Positions 28,481-36,378 of a DNA stretch of 64,000 bases are shown here, in pieces. Location of the stretch: positions 1 through 64,000 of the forward strand of contig JAPPGP010000125.1 in the NCBI GenBank assembly GCA_028821395.1, read 5' to 3'. The notes below the pieces were generated by a model. The model was not told where the DNA came from. It saw only the letters and a list, made by a program, of their open reading frames with translations, and ran no database searches. The DNA comes from Defluviicoccus sp. (GTDB lineage: Bacteria; Pseudomonadota; Alphaproteobacteria; MPNO01). Every line of letters starts with the position of its first letter. The first letter of the stretch is position 1. The position numbers were made by a program, and so were the translations under genes.

Positions 28481-29258
28481 CGGTTGTCGCCTCGGTCGGA
28501 TGAAGGGCGTCGGTCAGGTCGTCGACCAGGTCATGGAATGCGGCGCTGCGCATGACCGCCGGATCCCGCGGGCGGTCGAAGGGCGTTGCCACTTCGCGGA
28601 TGATGCGCCCGGGCCGCGCGCTGAGGACCAGAACGCGGTCGGCGAGGAACAGCGCCTCGTCCACCGAATGCGTGACCAGCACCGTGGTGATCCGCTGGCG
28701 CGACCAGATCCTCTGGAGCTCGATGTTCATCTGGCGCCGGGTGACCGCGTCGAGCGCGCCGAAAGGCTCGTCGAGCAGCAACACCTCGGGCGAAAGCACC
28801 AGCGACCGGGCGATCGAGACGCGCTGGCGCATGCCGCCGGAAAGCTGCCGCGGGCGCGCGGTCTCGAACCCGCCGAGCCCGACCAGGTCGATCAGGCCGC
28901 GGACCGCCTCGCGGTCGACCGGCTTGCTGGCCAGGCTGAACGGCAGGGCGATGTTGTCGCGCACGTTGAGCCAGGGGAGCAGCGCATGGTCCTGAAAGGC
29001 GACGCCGAGCGCATGGCGGGCCACCAGGCTGCCGGGCGCCTCCCCGCCGATGCTCACGGTACCTTCGGTGGGGTGCTCCAGCGCGGCGACGAGGCGCAGC
29101 AGCGTGCTCTTCCCGCACCCGCTCGGCCCGAGCAGGGCGACGAACTCGGACGGTGCGACCGAGACGGTGATGTCCTCGAGGGCCAGCACGCCTTCGCTTT
29201 GCCCCTTGAGCGGAAATCGCTTGGTGACGTGCTCGATCGCGATCGCCGTGCCGGTCAT
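28470..29258 (-). CDS. SsuB/TauB-type ABC transporter ATP-binding protein
   Basis: A 262-residue ATPase. Walker A is GPSGCGKST, the signature LSGGMRQRVSIARSL, Walker B VLLLDEPFGALDAVTR, and the H-loop VTHSVDEA. These are the forms found in nitrate/sulfonate/taurine importers. It lies between the amidohydrolase gene (24-base gap) and the overlapping permease gene. Confidence 0.92.
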   Translation of the reverse strand: MTGTAIAIEHVTKRFPLKGQSEGVLALEDITVSVAPSEFVALLGPSGCGKSTLLRLVAALEHPTEGTVSIGGEAPGSLVARHALGVAFQDHALLPWLNVRDNIALPFSLASKPVDREAVRGLIDLVGLGGFETARPRQLSGGMRQRVSIARSLVLSPEVLLLDEPFGALDAVTRRQMNIELQRIWSRQRITTVLVTHSVDEALFLADRVLVLSARPGRIIREVATPFDRPRDPAVMRSAAFHDLVDDLTDALHPTEATTDAS

Positions 29259-29282
29259 GCCGTATTTCTCGGACGCTGCGTC

Positions 29283-30665
29283 TCAATTCGCGACGCTTCG
29301 GAACCGCTCCATGATGTCGGGCAGACGTGACTGCAACTCGCGCGCCAGCCTGTCGCGGTCGATCGTCAACAGCTCGCGATCCTTCATGACGACTTCGCCG
29401 TCTATCACCGCCGTCCGGACGTCGCGCCCGACGGTCATGGCGGCGACGGCGAACAGCGGATCGTAGCGCGGCACCTGATCCAGTTCGCCGCACTCGACGA
29501 TCAGGATATCGGCCTTCTTGCCGACCTCAAGGCTGCCGATCTCGGCCTCGAGACCGAGCGCAGCCGCGCCGCCATTGGTGGCCACCCGGATCAGCTCTTC
29601 GCTCGGCATGATGTCGTGAAAGTGGAGCGGCGTGCCGGCCACCGCCTGCTGGCCGATACGCGCCGCGTGGGCCGCGCGGAAGATGTCGAGCGAGCCCCAC
29701 GAGGCCGCGCCGTCGGTCCCGAGCCCGACCCGTATGCCGCGCCGCCACATGCGCAGCAGGGGGTGCGGGCCGACATGATAGTTGTTGAACGGGCAATGGC
29801 CGACCGAACAGTCGCGCTCCGCGTAGAGGTCGAGCTCGCCCGGCGAGACCAGGGTCGAATGGGCGGTATGGAGGAAATCTCCGAGCCCGCCGATGCTTTC
29901 CACGTATTCGGCCGGGCGCTTGCCGAACCGCTCCATCGTGTAGTCGATCTCGTATGAGCCCTCGCAAAGATGGACGTGGATACGGGTGCCGAGCTCTCGC
30001 GCCGCCTCGATCGTGCTGCGGATCAATGGCGGCGAACAGGTGATGATCTGGCGCAGCGACAGCCAGGCCCGGACCCGGTCCTGGCCCGCCCATTGCCGCA
30101 CCAGATCCACATTGGCCCGCAGTGCGCGGTCCGTCGACGACCGCATCGCGTCCGGGAAGGCCTCGCCCTGGTCGATGGTCGAGCGCGCCAGGAAACCGCG
30201 GATGCCGATCTCCAGCGCCGCGCGGCCCATTTCCTCGGGATGAGGCCCGCCGGCCTCCGCGAAACAGGTGGTGCCGACGGTGATCATGTTGGCGTAGCAG
30301 GCGAGCGCGCTCAGATGGACGTCGTCGGGATCGAGCATCGCCTCGAACGGGATGTAGTAGTTCTTCCAGATCGGGATCTTGACCCGCTCGCGGCGCGCGA
30401 TCTCGGCGATCTTGCCGCGCAGCAAGTGCTGGGCCGTATGGACGTGCGTGTCGATCAGCCCGGGCATTGCGATCCTGCCCGAACCGTCGACGGTCGAGCC
30501 GGCGTCGAACAGCCGCCGGGCATCCGAGCTGGGCCCGATCCAGTGAATGCGGTTGCCGGCAATGGCGATCGCGCCGTCGGGAACGACGGTCCCCGGCCCG
30601 TCGAGACAGACGACATCGGCGCCGTCGATCAGAAGGTCCACCGCCTGGCGTTGCCGGTCCGTCAC
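29283..30665 (-). CDS. Amidohydrolase of the AtzA/TrzN/MTA-deaminase type
   Basis: A 460-residue metal hydrolase that probably deaminates or dechlorinates an N-heterocycle. Motifs in order: THVHTAQH (His74, His76), IHVHLCEG, HSTLVSPGEL, CPFNNYHVGP and LGTDGAAS. The start is GTG 30665. The subfamily includes chlorohydrolases of triazines, guanine deaminase and S-adenosylhomocysteine/MTA deaminases. Placed between the binding protein and ATPase genes of an importer, it most likely acts on the imported compound, perhaps a pyrimidine or triazine-like base. Confidence 0.88.
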   Translation of the reverse strand: MTDRQRQAVDLLIDGADVVCLDGPGTVVPDGAIAIAGNRIHWIGPSSDARRLFDAGSTVDGSGRIAMPGLIDTHVHTAQHLLRGKIAEIARRERVKIPIWKNYYIPFEAMLDPDDVHLSALACYANMITVGTTCFAEAGGPHPEEMGRAALEIGIRGFLARSTIDQGEAFPDAMRSSTDRALRANVDLVRQWAGQDRVRAWLSLRQIITCSPPLIRSTIEAARELGTRIHVHLCEGSYEIDYTMERFGKRPAEYVESIGGLGDFLHTAHSTLVSPGELDLYAERDCSVGHCPFNNYHVGPHPLLRMWRRGIRVGLGTDGAASWGSLDIFRAAHAARIGQQAVAGTPLHFHDIMPSEELIRVATNGGAAALGLEAEIGSLEVGKKADILIVECGELDQVPRYDPLFAVAAMTVGRDVRTAVIDGEVVMKDRELLTIDRDRLARELQSRLPDIMERFRSVAN

Positions 30666-30711
30666 GCGGCGATGTCCCGGCGGATTTGCGGACGGCGGCG
30701 GGGACGGGTTC

Positions 30712-30742
30712 GGGGAGCGGAAGGGACGCCCCTCCGCTCCCC
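30712..30742 (-). terminator. Strong hairpin between binding-protein and amidohydrolase genes
   Basis: GGGGAGCGGA (30712-30721) pairs with TCCGCTCCCC (30733-30742). After one A/C mismatch the stem continues as GGG/CCC around an ACG loop. It lies 16 bases beyond the binding-protein stop on the minus strand. Without a T run it is likelier to be an attenuator or mRNA-end protector than a full stop signal. Confidence 0.55.
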
Positions 30743-30758
30743 CGTGGCGATCATGCGT

Positions 30759-31790
30759 CTACTTGAGGCTGTCGTAGACCTCTTTCATCAGCGACGCATC
30801 GGCGAGCTTCGAGACCGGGGGCAGGTTCTTGCGTCCCGTCGCCCTGGCGGCCGCATACAGCGGTCCCGAGATCGTCGCCGGGTCGATGACCAGCATCTTC
30901 TGCGCCGGGTTCTTCGGATCCTTCATCATCTCGATCTGGATCTGGTTCTGGCGGAGCTGCTGCTTGGGGTTCAGCCCCAGATCGGCGCCGTATTTCTTGA
31001 CCGCGAGCCCGGCGGCGACGCTCGGATCGCGGGCGTTGTCGATCCAGCCGCGGGTCACGGCGCGGAGGAACTTGACGACCGTTTCCCTGTTGGACTCCAG
31101 GTAGGCGCGCGTCGTGAAAATGTTGGTGCCGTAGGACCGGTAGCCGAGGTCGGCGAACGACACGAAGTGGAAGTCCTTGCCGCGCTTGAGGCCCTTGAGC
31201 TCGAGAGCGACCGCCTGGTTGGTCCCGAAAGCCGTATAGCCGTCGCCTTGCTTGTTGAGCAGCGGCTCGGGCGAGTAGCCGGCCGGAACGTGCTGCCACT
31301 CGTCGGGCAGGTTGTTGAGCTTCAGCGTCGCCGAGATGGCTTTGCGCTCCTTGGCGCCCTGGGCGAGGATCTTCTTTCCGACGATGTCCGACGGCTTGGT
31401 GATGGGATTGTCGCCGAGCGACAGGATGCCGAGCGGCGATACCGAGAAGGTCGCGGCGATCAGCACGAAGTCGTTGCCGCGCGAGACGGCATCGAGCAAC
31501 GGAAGCCAGCCGCCGTAGCCGATATCGACCTTGCCGGCGGCGAGCGTCACCAGCGGCTTGGGCGCGTTGGGCCCGCCCGGGAAATACTTGATGTCCAGCC
31601 CTTCTTCGGCGAAATACCCCTTCTCCAAAGCCAGCCAGATCCCGCCATACTCGACATTCGGGATCCAGCTCATGCCCACGCGGACGGTCTTCATGCCTTG
31701 CGCCTCGGCGGTTTGCGAGACCGCCAACGGTCCCGCGATTGCGGCGAACAACGCCGCTCCGAGCACGGAAACAATGGCTCTGCGTTTCAT
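30759..31790 (-). CDS. NMT1/SsuA-type ABC transporter substrate-binding protein
   Basis: A 343-residue periplasmic protein of the NMT1/THI5-like group. A signal peptide runs to about residue 31 (SQTAEAQG). VRVGMSWIPNVEYGGIWLA and KGYFAEEGLDIKYFPGG are the typical first strands. The ATG at 31790 follows GGGGAGACATCGC. The group binds thiamine precursors, pyrimidines, sulfonates or riboflavin. First gene of the seven-gene leftward operon ending at the 31-residue peptide. Confidence 0.9.
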   Translation of the reverse strand: MKRRAIVSVLGAALFAAIAGPLAVSQTAEAQGMKTVRVGMSWIPNVEYGGIWLALEKGYFAEEGLDIKYFPGGPNAPKPLVTLAAGKVDIGYGGWLPLLDAVSRGNDFVLIAATFSVSPLGILSLGDNPITKPSDIVGKKILAQGAKERKAISATLKLNNLPDEWQHVPAGYSPEPLLNKQGDGYTAFGTNQAVALELKGLKRGKDFHFVSFADLGYRSYGTNIFTTRAYLESNRETVVKFLRAVTRGWIDNARDPSVAAGLAVKKYGADLGLNPKQQLRQNQIQIEMMKDPKNPAQKMLVIDPATISGPLYAAARATGRKNLPPVSKLADASLMKEVYDSLK

Positions 31791-32271
31791 GCGATGTCTC
31801 CCCAGGATCGGGCCGGACCGTTCGCGGTCGGGCCTGCTGCGGCAGCGTGAGCGTTCAGCGGAGCTGTCGTCGTCACGCGGCGGAGCAGCGAAGGTAGCGG
31901 ATCGCCGGCTATAGTGAACAGTAGTTTGTTTTCCGTTTAGCATAGGGTCTTCCTATGACACGGGACCGCCGGTGAGCCTTGAATATTCGCCAGCTCGACA
32001 GAGGTCCGCAATCCTCGAAGGGTTCGTGCGAGCGCTCAAGTCGTACTTGATGGAGTTGAATTGAACCACCCCCGAGGAGCCCACCTCGGAGTGCGGCTCG
32101 GGCGCGCCGGCGAAGCGCGGGGCATCGCGGGCGACGGGCCGCGCCCGCCGGTGGACGGCAGCCGGGCGGCCGAGTAGGAACATGCGGAACGCCGGCAAGG
32201 GAGGGCCGCATGAACCATGTCGGCAGCTTGCCGGCGACCGCGCGACGGACGATGGCGGGAGAGGCGTCGCC
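31791..32271. other. Divergent intergenic region, no gene recognised
   Basis: About 480 bases between the leftward importer operon and the formamidase gene. The first part (about 31905-31965) is AT-rich for this genome and probably carries the operon promoter, but no good hexamer pair stands out. A 6-bp hairpin CCGAGG/CCTCGG lies at 32072-32089. A short frame at 31972 (30 codons) has no support. Confidence 0.5.
31941..31957. promoter_or_regulatory. Inverted repeat, possible operator
   Basis: CATAGG (31941-31946), spacer GTCTT, CCTATG (31952-31957). It sits in the AT-rich divergent region about 150 bases upstream of the importer operon start. Size and symmetry fit a dimeric regulator site, but no regulator gene is nearby. 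Confidence 0.3.
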
Positions 32272-33381
32272 ATGCATGAAATTCGAATCGACCGCAGCAA
32301 GCCGCTCTTCGCGGAGCCGCATGTCGGGCACAACCGCTACCACCCCGACATCGAGCCGGTGCTGGAGGTGGGCGAGGGCGAAGAGGTGGTCATCGAGACC
32401 CGCGATGCGGTGGACGGCCAGATCGGGCCGGAGACCACCGAAGCGGATTTCGCCGACTTCGAGGTCGGCGCCGTTCACCCGCTGACCGGTCCAATCGCGG
32501 TCAAGGGCGCGGAGCCGGGCGATGCGCTGGAGATCGAGTTTCTCGACATCGTGCCGCAAGCGACCGCGTTCAGCGCGATCCTTCCGGGGCTCGGCTTCCT
32601 GCGCGACATCATGACCGAACGGTTTCTCGTCCACTGGACGCTGAGCGACGGCTGGGCGACCTCGCCGCAGATTCCCGGCGTCCGGATTCCGGGCGCGCCC
32701 TTCATGGGGATCTCGGGCGTCGCGCCGTCGGCCGAGAAGCTGAAAGAATGGACCGAACGCGAGCGGCGGCTGGCCGACCGGGGCGGCGCGGTCGCGCCGC
32801 CGCGCCTCCAGGGCGCGGTTCCGCAGGGCGCCTGCGGGCTGCACGGCCTGCGCACCCAGCCGCCGCGCGAGAACGGCGGCAATTTCGACGTCAAGCAGCT
32901 GACCCGGGGCTCGAAGCTGGTTCTGCCGGTGTTCGTCCCGGGGGCGTTGTTCTCCACCGGCGACGGGCATTTCGCCCAGGGCGACGGCGAGGTTTCGGTG
33001 ACCGCCGTCGAGATGGGCGCGACGGTGGCGGTCCGATTCAAGCTGTACAAGGGGCTCGCGGCATCGCGCCGGTTCACCGCGCCGGTGTTCAGCCACGACC
33101 GGTATTTCGCCGACCCCGAGATCGCCGTGCCGCGGCGCTTTCTCGGCGTCATGGGCATGCCGATCACCGAGGACGGCGAGAATGACGGCGAGAACCTGAC
33201 GCTCGCCTGCCGTAACGCGGTGCTCAACATGATGGAGCTTCTCCAGGAGCGGGGCTTCAGCCGCGAGCAGGCCTATGTAATCTGCAGCGTCGCCGTCGAC
33301 CTCAGGGTCTCCAACGTGGTGGACGTGCCCAACTACGTGGTCTCGGCGCTGCTCCCGGAGGCGATCTTCGACGGCGATTGA
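32272..33381 (+). CDS. Acetamidase/formamidase family protein
   Basis: A 369-residue FmdA/AmdA-type amidase that hydrolyses formamide or short amides to acid and ammonia. Supporting segments are the central PRENGGNFDVKQLTRGSKL, which is characteristic, VFVPGALFSTGDGHFAQGDG and SVAVDLRVSNVVDVPN near the C-terminus. GGGAGAG precedes ATG 32272; the upstream in-frame extension is not family-like. It diverges from the heterocycle importer, so it may handle an amide product of that pathway or of the cupin enzymes after it. Confidence 0.88.
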   Translation: MHEIRIDRSKPLFAEPHVGHNRYHPDIEPVLEVGEGEEVVIETRDAVDGQIGPETTEADFADFEVGAVHPLTGPIAVKGAEPGDALEIEFLDIVPQATAFSAILPGLGFLRDIMTERFLVHWTLSDGWATSPQIPGVRIPGAPFMGISGVAPSAEKLKEWTERERRLADRGGAVAPPRLQGAVPQGACGLHGLRTQPPRENGGNFDVKQLTRGSKLVLPVFVPGALFSTGDGHFAQGDGEVSVTAVEMGATVAVRFKLYKGLAASRRFTAPVFSHDRYFADPEIAVPRRFLGVMGMPITEDGENDGENLTLACRNAVLNMMELLQERGFSREQAYVICSVAVDLRVSNVVDVPNYVVSALLPEAIFDGD

Positions 33382-33519
33382 GCCTGCTCCGTACCGGCCG
33401 CCGGCCGTCCGGCTTGGCGGAGAAACCGCCCGTGCACTAACATCCCGGACCAGCCGGCGGGAACCGGTCGGCGGCGTTGCGGGACCGGCCCGTCCATCGC
33501 GCAACACGGGGAGCGGGAC

Positions 33520-34596
33520 ATGGCGCGGCGGCAAGCGACAGAGGACGATTTCCTCGCCGAGGTGTATGGCGCGGCGCTCGACTTCCCGGGCTCGGCCGGG
33601 CTACCGGTCGTCCGCCCGAAGAAGCACCTCATCCAGGCGCATCACTGGAAGGCGGCCGAGATCGAGCGGCTGACCGAAAAGGCGTCGGGCATGGCGCTGG
33701 GCGAGCGGCGCATGCTGCGGCTGGCCAACCCCGGGACCCCGGGGTGGAAATACGCGACCCAGTCGCTCTCGGTCTCGGTCCAGCAGATTCTGCCCAACGA
33801 GATCGCCGTGCCGCATCGGCATACGGCAAACGCGATCCGTTTCTTCCTCAAGGGAAGCGGCGCATACACGACGGTCGAGAACGACAAGTGCATCATGGAG
33901 CCCGGCGACCTGATCGTGACGCCGGGCGGCGAGTGGCACGACTATGGCGGCGAAGGCAACGAGGCCGGCGTGTGGCTCGATGCGCTCGACCTTCCGCTGG
34001 TCCAGTATCTCGACGCGATGGGCTGGCTCGACACCGTGGGCGAGTATGTCGGCTATCAAGTGTCGGACGAGACCCAGCTATCGGGATCGGCGGCGGGGCT
34101 TTCGGAGAAGCGCTACAGCGCGGCCGGGCTGAAGCCGATGTGGGACAGCGACGGCAGCTCGCACCGCGTGGGGCTCATCCACTACCGCTGGGCGCAGACC
34201 CATGAGGCGCTCTGCCGCCTCGCCGAGACCGAGGTCAGCCCGTTCGACGACGTGATCCTCGAATACGTCAATCCGGCGACCGGCAAGTCGCTCTACCCCA
34301 CCTTCACCTGCTGCGTGCAGATGATCCGGCCCGGTGTCCGGACCCGGGCTCATCGGCACGCCAGCTGTGCGGTGTATTACGTCTTCCGGGGCAAGGGCCA
34401 TAGCCTGGTCGGGGATCGGCGGTTCGATTGGTCCGAGGGCGACCTGTTCGTGGTCCCGACCTGGTTCTGGCACGAACACGGCAATGCGACCGGCGAGCCC
34501 GCGATCCTGTTCTCCATCCACGACTTCCCGGCCATGAAGTCGCTCGGCATCTACCACGAGATGCCCCACCCCGACGGCCACCTCCCGCAGGCTTGA
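33520..34596 (+). CDS. Bicupin dioxygenase, gentisate 1,2-dioxygenase-like
   Basis: A 358-residue bicupin. The first cupin has HRHTANAIRFFLKGSGAYTT with His99, His101 and the distal His140 in GGEWHDYG, matching the Fe(II) site of gentisate and salicylate dioxygenases. The second cupin, HRHASCAVYYVFRGKG with WFWHEHGN, also keeps the metal-ligand histidines, whereas many gentisate dioxygenases have one active site. It would cleave a gentisate-like aromatic ring. A 138-base gap without a clear promoter separates it from the formamidase gene. Confidence 0.82.
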   Translation: MARRQATEDDFLAEVYGAALDFPGSAGLPVVRPKKHLIQAHHWKAAEIERLTEKASGMALGERRMLRLANPGTPGWKYATQSLSVSVQQILPNEIAVPHRHTANAIRFFLKGSGAYTTVENDKCIMEPGDLIVTPGGEWHDYGGEGNEAGVWLDALDLPLVQYLDAMGWLDTVGEYVGYQVSDETQLSGSAAGLSEKRYSAAGLKPMWDSDGSSHRVGLIHYRWAQTHEALCRLAETEVSPFDDVILEYVNPATGKSLYPTFTCCVQMIRPGVRTRAHRHASCAVYYVFRGKGHSLVGDRRFDWSEGDLFVVPTWFWHEHGNATGEPAILFSIHDFPAMKSLGIYHEMPHPDGHLPQA

Positions 34597-34632
34597 GACG
34601 TCGAAGGGCCGCCCAGGCCTGCCGGGTCCCGC

Positions 34633-35046
34633 TCAGGCGGCGGCTGCCTCCATCTCCGCCGCGGTCAGCTCCCGGGTGCCGTACTCGGCCGGCGAGGTGA
34701 TCTCCAGCATCTCGAGGTCGTCGGACCAGTCGATGACCGAGTGCTTGATCTCCGGCGGCAGCATGTGGACCGACCCCGCTTTGAGCGTTTCCTCGCCGTG
34801 CCCCTCGTACCAGAAGGTCACCCAGCCGCTGACCACGTAGACGATCAGGAAATCGATGTCGGTGTGAATATGGGCTTCGATCGGCGGGGGGCCGTCGCCG
34901 CCGCGGATCAGATGCGCGCCGTACTTGCCGCCGGTCGCTTCCTCGACGCCGAAATGCCGGTAGACGAACTGATCTCGGATACCCTCTTTTCCGTAGGTTG
35001 CGCCATCGGCGTGGTCGATCACCAGCTTTTGCTTGAAATCGGACAT
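34633..35046 (-). CDS. Single-domain cupin protein
   Basis: A 137-residue cupin. The first motif is EAHIHTDIDFLIVYVVSGW (HxH plus a downstream acidic residue) and the second is GSVHMLPPEIKHSV. The predicted fold could bind Fe, Mn or Ni. It is convergent with the bicupin gene and 64 bases downstream of the RidA start on the other strand's order. Function is not known; small cupins near aromatic pathways are often isomerases or dioxygenases. Confidence 0.75.
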   Translation of the reverse strand: MSDFKQKLVIDHADGATYGKEGIRDQFVYRHFGVEEATGGKYGAHLIRGGDGPPPIEAHIHTDIDFLIVYVVSGWVTFWYEGHGEETLKAGSVHMLPPEIKHSVIDWSDDLEMLEITSPAEYGTRELTAAEMEAAAA

Positions 35047-35110
35047 CGGACCCTCCGTTTCGTCTGGACGATGCGCAAGCTTATCGCAATTCGGGTGGGG
35101 CGCCGAGGGA

Positions 35111-35455
35111 TCAGACCGCGGCCACCAGCATGATCTCGACCTGCGTGCCGGGCGTCAGCTCGACCCCGACCGCGGCGCGCGCGGGCAGGCAGGCGGGGTC
35201 GAGCCAGGCCATCCAGACCTCGTTCATCGCGTCTTTCTGCGACAGATCGGCCATATAGACCGTCGCCGACAGGATGCGCGACTTGTCGGTGCCCGCTTCG
35301 GCGAGAAAGCCGTCGATCTGCGCCAGCACCTGCCCGGTCTGGCCCTTGACGTCGAGGGTCTTGTCCTGGGCGACGATGCCCGAGAGATAGGCCAGCCCGC
35401 CATGCACGACGGCGCGGGCGTTCCACGCGCCCGGCTGTATTCTGTCGATGGTCAT
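35111..35455 (-). CDS. RidA family (enamine/imine deaminase) protein
   Basis: A 114-residue RidA/YjgF-type protein. Conserved PARAAVGVELTPGTQVEIML contains the arginine and glutamate that bind the substrate carboxylate. A strong ribosome site (GAGGAGGAG) precedes ATG 35455; the longer upstream frame is spurious. RidA proteins hydrolyse reactive enamines or, in some pathways (pyrimidine Rut), aminoacrylates. Its neighbours (cupins, formamidase, heterocycle importer) suggest nitrogen-compound breakdown. Confidence 0.88.
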   Translation of the reverse strand: MTIDRIQPGAWNARAVVHGGLAYLSGIVAQDKTLDVKGQTGQVLAQIDGFLAEAGTDKSRILSATVYMADLSQKDAMNEVWMAWLDPACLPARAAVGVELTPGTQVEIMLVAAV

Positions 35456-35652
35456 GAGACGCTCCTCCTCGTTCGAATTGCGGCCGCCCGGTGGCCGGCG
35501 TTCGAGATGGTGACCCGCCCCCGCCGGCGGGTCCAGTTCGAATGCCGGTGCATCGCCGGTCTGGACTCGTTCCGATGTCGGACCGCCGGCCCCGCAACAC
35601 GATCGGACGAACACCGTGCTTGCCCCTACGCCGTCTCTCCGCCGATGACACC

Positions 35653-36378
35653 CTACCTGGGCAGGTATTCGGCGAATTGCTTCTCGACGGCTTTCGGGTC
35701 GGCGGCGAGGCCCTGGCTGACGCCGCCGGCGACGACACCGGGGTAGACATCCTCCGCGCCGGCTTCGACGGCATCGAGCGCGGCATTGGCGACATCGCCC
35801 GGCGCTTCCAGCGGCGGCGGGTTCATGTCGCCCATGCGGGTGTCGATCGCGCCCGGCATGACCGCGACCACCAGCGTGCCCTGGGCCGCCAGCTCGGCGC
35901 GCACGCCCTGGGTCAGCGACAGCGTTGCCGCCTTCGACGCGCAGTAGGTGCCGATCATCGGCAGGTTCACCCGGCTGAGGATCGACAGCATGTTGACGAT
36001 GGCGCCGCCGCCGTTGCCGCCCAGCACCGGGCCGAACTGGCGGCACATCTCCATGGTGCCGAAATAGTTCACCGCCATCTCCTCGCGCGCGTTCCGCTGG
36101 GCGTCGCCGTCGGAGATCGGCCGGTTGGCGTTCACCCCTGCGTTGTTGACCAGCAGGGTGACATCGCCGCATTCGGCCGCGGCGCGGGCGATTCGGTCGT
36201 GGTCGGTCACGTCGAGCGCGAGCGCTCGCACCCGGCCGTCCGGCGTCCGGTAGCCGTCGGTGCTGCGCATCCCGGCATAGATCTTCGCCGCGCCTCGGTC
36301 GAGCAGCGCCTGCACGAAGGCGGCGCCGACCCCGCGGTTGGCACCGGTGACCAGCGCCACGCTTTCCTTCACGTTCAT
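35653..36378 (-). CDS. Short-chain dehydrogenase module with its own internal start
   Basis: The ATG at 36378, within the fused frame, is preceded by GGGAGAGAAGCTGACC, a ribosome site as good as those of free-standing genes here. From it the protein is 241 residues, a normal SDR length: NAD(P) motif TGANRGVG (11-18), NNAG (78-81), Ser132, YCASK with Tyr145 and Lys149. It would oxidise or reduce an alcohol/ketone. Listed separately because independent translation looks likely. Confidence 0.6.
   Translation of the reverse strand: MNVKESVALVTGANRGVGAAFVQALLDRGAAKIYAGMRSTDGYRTPDGRVRALALDVTDHDRIARAAAECGDVTLLVNNAGVNANRPISDGDAQRNAREEMAVNYFGTMEMCRQFGPVLGGNGGGAIVNMLSILSRVNLPMIGTYCASKAATLSLTQGVRAELAAQGTLVVAVMPGAIDTRMGDMNPPPLEAPGDVANAALDAVEAGAEDVYPGVVAGGVSQGLAADPKAVEKQFAEYLPR

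Noticed and set aside
31979-32050. LysR-like start (LNIRQL) in the divergent region
   Set aside because: Only six residues match and a stop follows within 25 codons; probably chance, no helix-turn-helix follows.
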